Source: Natronorubrum texcoconense (GTDB lineage Archaea > Halobacteriota > Halobacteria > Halobacteriales > Natrialbaceae). From it: a stretch of 64,000 nucleotides of DNA. Below the pieces are notes generated by a model. It saw only the letters and a list, made by a program, of their open reading frames with translations. It did no database searches and was not told the origin of the DNA. The stretch covers positions 372,001 to 436,000 of the forward strand of contig NZ_FNFE01000003.1 of the NCBI RefSeq assembly GCF_900100335.1. Reading direction: 5' to 3'. Positions 62,489-64,000 of this stretch are shown here, piece after piece. Within the stretch, counting starts at the first letter, position 1, and every line of letters starts with the position of its first letter. The translations under genes and the position numbers were made by a program.

Positions 62489-63658
62489 TCAGGGAGTCAA
62501 CATCACCTTGATGCAGTCGTCCTCCTTGTCGTTGAACGTCTCGTAGAGCTCCGGCCCGTCCTCGAGCGACGCCTGGTGGGTCACGACGAAGGAAGGATCG
62601 ATCTCGCCCTCCTCGATCTTCTCCATAAGCGGATCGAGGTAGCGCTGGACGTGCGTCTGACCGGTCTTCACCGTCAGCGCCTTGTTCATCAGCGAGCCGA
62701 ACGGGATCCCGTCGACGTCCCCGGTGTAGACGCCGGGGATCGAGAGCGTGCCCCCCTTTCGGCAGGCCTTGATCGCCTCTCGGAGGACGTACGGACGGTC
62801 GTCCTCGAGTCCGACGCCCTGTTTCAACCGGTCCGAAACGCTGCCGACACCAGTGCCGTGAGCCTCCGTTCCGACGGCGTCGATACACCGGTCCGGACCG
62901 CGGCCCCCGGTCATCTCCATCAATCGGTCGTAGACGTCCTCGTGCTCGAAATTTATGGTCTCCGCGTCGCCGTGGCTGCTCGCCATGTCCAGCCGTTCGG
63001 ACACGCGGTCGATCGCGACCACCTGGTTCGCGCCGAACATCCACGCGCTCTGGATGGCGAACTGGCCGACCGGGCCACAACCCCAGACGGCGACGGTGTC
63101 ACCGTCCTCGATCTCCGCGTTCTCGGCGGCCATGTACCCCGTCGGGAAGATGTCCGAGAGAAAGAGCACTTGCTCGTCGGGGAGGTCGGAATCGACCGTG
63201 ATCGGCCCGACGTCGGCGTGAGGGACTCGCAGGTACTCCGCCTGTCCGCCGGCGTAGCCGCCGAGCATGTGCGAGAAGCCGAACAGGCCGGCCGGCGAGT
63301 GGCCCATCTCCTTGCGGATGAGTTCGGCGTTCGGGTTCGTATTGTCGCACAGCGAGTACATGTCCTCCCCGCAGAACCAACAGGAGCCGCAGCTGATCGT
63401 GAAGGGGACCACGACCCGGTCGCCGACCTCGAGCGTCTCGACCGCCTCGCCGACCTCGACGACCTTCCCCATCGGCTCGTGGCCGAGCACGTCGCCCTCT
63501 CGCATGCCGGGCATGATCCCGTTGTAGAGGTGAAGGTCGGAGCCACAGATGGCGGTCGCCGTAATCTCGATGATCGCGTCCGTCGGGTTGGCGATCTCGG
63601 GTCGAGGAACCTCGTCGACGCGGACGTCCTGCTCGCCGTGCCAGGTGAGGGCTCTCAT
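62489..63658 (-). CDS. Zinc-dependent alcohol dehydrogenase (formaldehyde dehydrogenase-like branch)
   Basis: 389 residues. Catalytic zinc ligands in [12 protein letters not shown] and [13 protein letters not shown]; structural zinc site [15 protein letters not shown] (four Cys). NAD-binding glycine motif [20 protein letters not shown]. Long, as in the glutathione-independent formaldehyde dehydrogenase branch ([10 protein letters not shown], loop with [17 protein letters not shown]). Oxidises an alcohol or aldehyde; substrate inferred only by family. Confidence 0.9.
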   Translation of the reverse strand: MRALTWHGEQDVRVDEVPRPEIANPTDAIIEITATAICGSDLHLYNGIMPGMREGDVLGHEPMGKVVEVGEAVETLEVGDRVVVPFTISCGSCWFCGEDMYSLCDNTNPNAELIRKEMGHSPAGLFGFSHMLGGYAGGQAEYLRVPHADVGPITVDSDLPDEQVLFLSDIFPTGYMAAENAEIEDGDTVAVWGCGPVGQFAIQSAWMFGANQVVAIDRVSERLDMASSHGDAETINFEHEDVYDRLMEMTGGRGPDRCIDAVGTEAHGTGVGSVSDRLKQGVGLEDDRPYVLREAIKACRKGGTLSIPGVYTGDVDGIPFGSLMNKALTVKTGQTHVQRYLDPLMEKIEEGEIDPSFVVTHQASLEDGPELYETFNDKEDDCIKVMLTP

Positions 63659-63877
63659 CGGTTCCGCCTCCGTTCTACGATTCGGTTCCCCGTCGGCTGG
63701 TTTCGAACGGTCCCCCTTCGCGGAGCGGTGTTGCTGCTCCGGCGTACGGAGTGCGGCGACGATCGTACTGCGAGCGTGTCCATCATGTGTAACCGTTGCA
63801 ACGGACAGTCAAACGCCGAGTAAAGCTGTCACCTGCCTCTGCAACGAGCGAGACCGACCCACGACGGGTCCGGTTGC

Positions 63878-64000
63878 CTACGAGGCATCCCCGCTCGAGG
63901 ACCGATCCCGAGGCCCGTCCATCCCGTCGGCCGTCTCCTGTTCATCACCGATGACCCCCTCCGTCCACGTTCCCAGCCGGAACCAGCCGACGGCGACGAC
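63878..64000 (-). CDS. MATE-family-like transporter, C-terminal end (5' end outside window)
   Basis: Open from the window edge to a TAG at 63878-63880, 40 residues: VVAVGWFRLGTWTEGVIGDE followed by an acidic tail. GWFRLGTWT-type endings are common at the last helix of MATE efflux proteins. Too little remains for certainty. Confidence 0.4.
   Translation of the reverse strand, partial: VVAVGWFRLGTWTEGVIGDEQETADGMDGPRDRSSSGDAS

Noticed and set aside
1-64000. tRNA, rRNA, CRISPR array or intact insertion sequence
   Set aside because: I read the intergenic regions for cloverleaf-like or evenly spaced repeat patterns and transposase motifs and found none I could support. A dedicated tRNA and repeat search would be decisive.

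Overview
The window is chromosomal DNA from a halophilic archaeon (class Halobacteria). Natrialbales-like (Natrinema/Haloterrigena-type) is my inference. The basis is high GC, very acidic proteins, many leaderless promoters (TATA-like element about 25-30 nt before the start codon), and archaeal genes such as PAN, PolB, L11, L37Ae, Rpo12, Pth2, TruD, KEOPS Pcc1, prefoldin beta, ATP-dependent PEP carboxykinase, archaetidylserine synthase and ThiR. Coding density is about 90%. I saw no rRNA, tRNA, CRISPR array or intact insertion sequence.

Layout. 1-3981: zinc-dehydrogenase C-terminus, two regulators, then a tight operon of a PTPS/QueD-like protein with altered catalytic residues, a GT4 glycosyltransferase and a methyltransferase. 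4060-8663: L11, CutA, a small zinc finger, PckA, halocyanin and archaetidylserine synthase. 8742-11963: HEAT-repeat protein and an exported phospholipase-D-like protein. 12038-18080: iron/Fe-S block with a DtxR-type regulator, a ferritin-like protein, a ribbon-helix-helix protein and sufCBD, with a perfect 18-bp palindrome upstream of sufC. 18209-29933: information processing: HNH endonuclease, intein-free PolB, Rad50, Mre11, a winged-helix protein and the PAN proteasomal ATPase, with a 619-bp non-coding stretch rich in inverted repeats between mre11 and the winged-helix gene. 30137-34185: small proteins, a GATase, an NmrA-like protein and two decayed gene fragments. 34186-38430: lactate-utilisation genes (LutC, fused LutB-LutA) and HflX. 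38755-43935: prefoldin/DUF3194, a metal-related lipoprotein, DUF2243, the L37Ae-Rpo12-Pcc1 operon, DUF2103 and SurE. 43999-51787: zinc ribbon and membrane proteins, TruD, Pth2, dCTP deaminase and a lipoprotein. 51959-63658: ThiR, methyltransferase, an AT-rich foreign islet, a FetAB-like ABC transporter, thioesterase, epimerase, Thi4, a flippase and a zinc alcohol dehydrogenase. The window ends in what looks like a MATE-type transporter C-terminus.

How the genes work together. Three themes recur. Iron and sulfur: SUF Fe-S assembly, ferritin-like protein, DtxR regulator, FetAB-like transporter, iron-transport-like lipoprotein. Thiamine: ThiR and Thi4, the latter keeping the suicide-donor cysteine. 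Genome maintenance and proteostasis: Mre11-Rad50, PolB, PAN, prefoldin. The best candidate for an undescribed function is the operon at 1533-3981, whose PTPS-like protein lacks the catalytic Cys and His and is linked to a glycosyltransferase, a methyltransferase and possibly a zinc dehydrogenase. Other points of note are an L37Ae ribosomal protein with no cysteines, a LutA-type domain that has lost half its Fe-S cysteines, and an AT-rich single-gene islet flanked by an imperfect 13-bp direct repeat.
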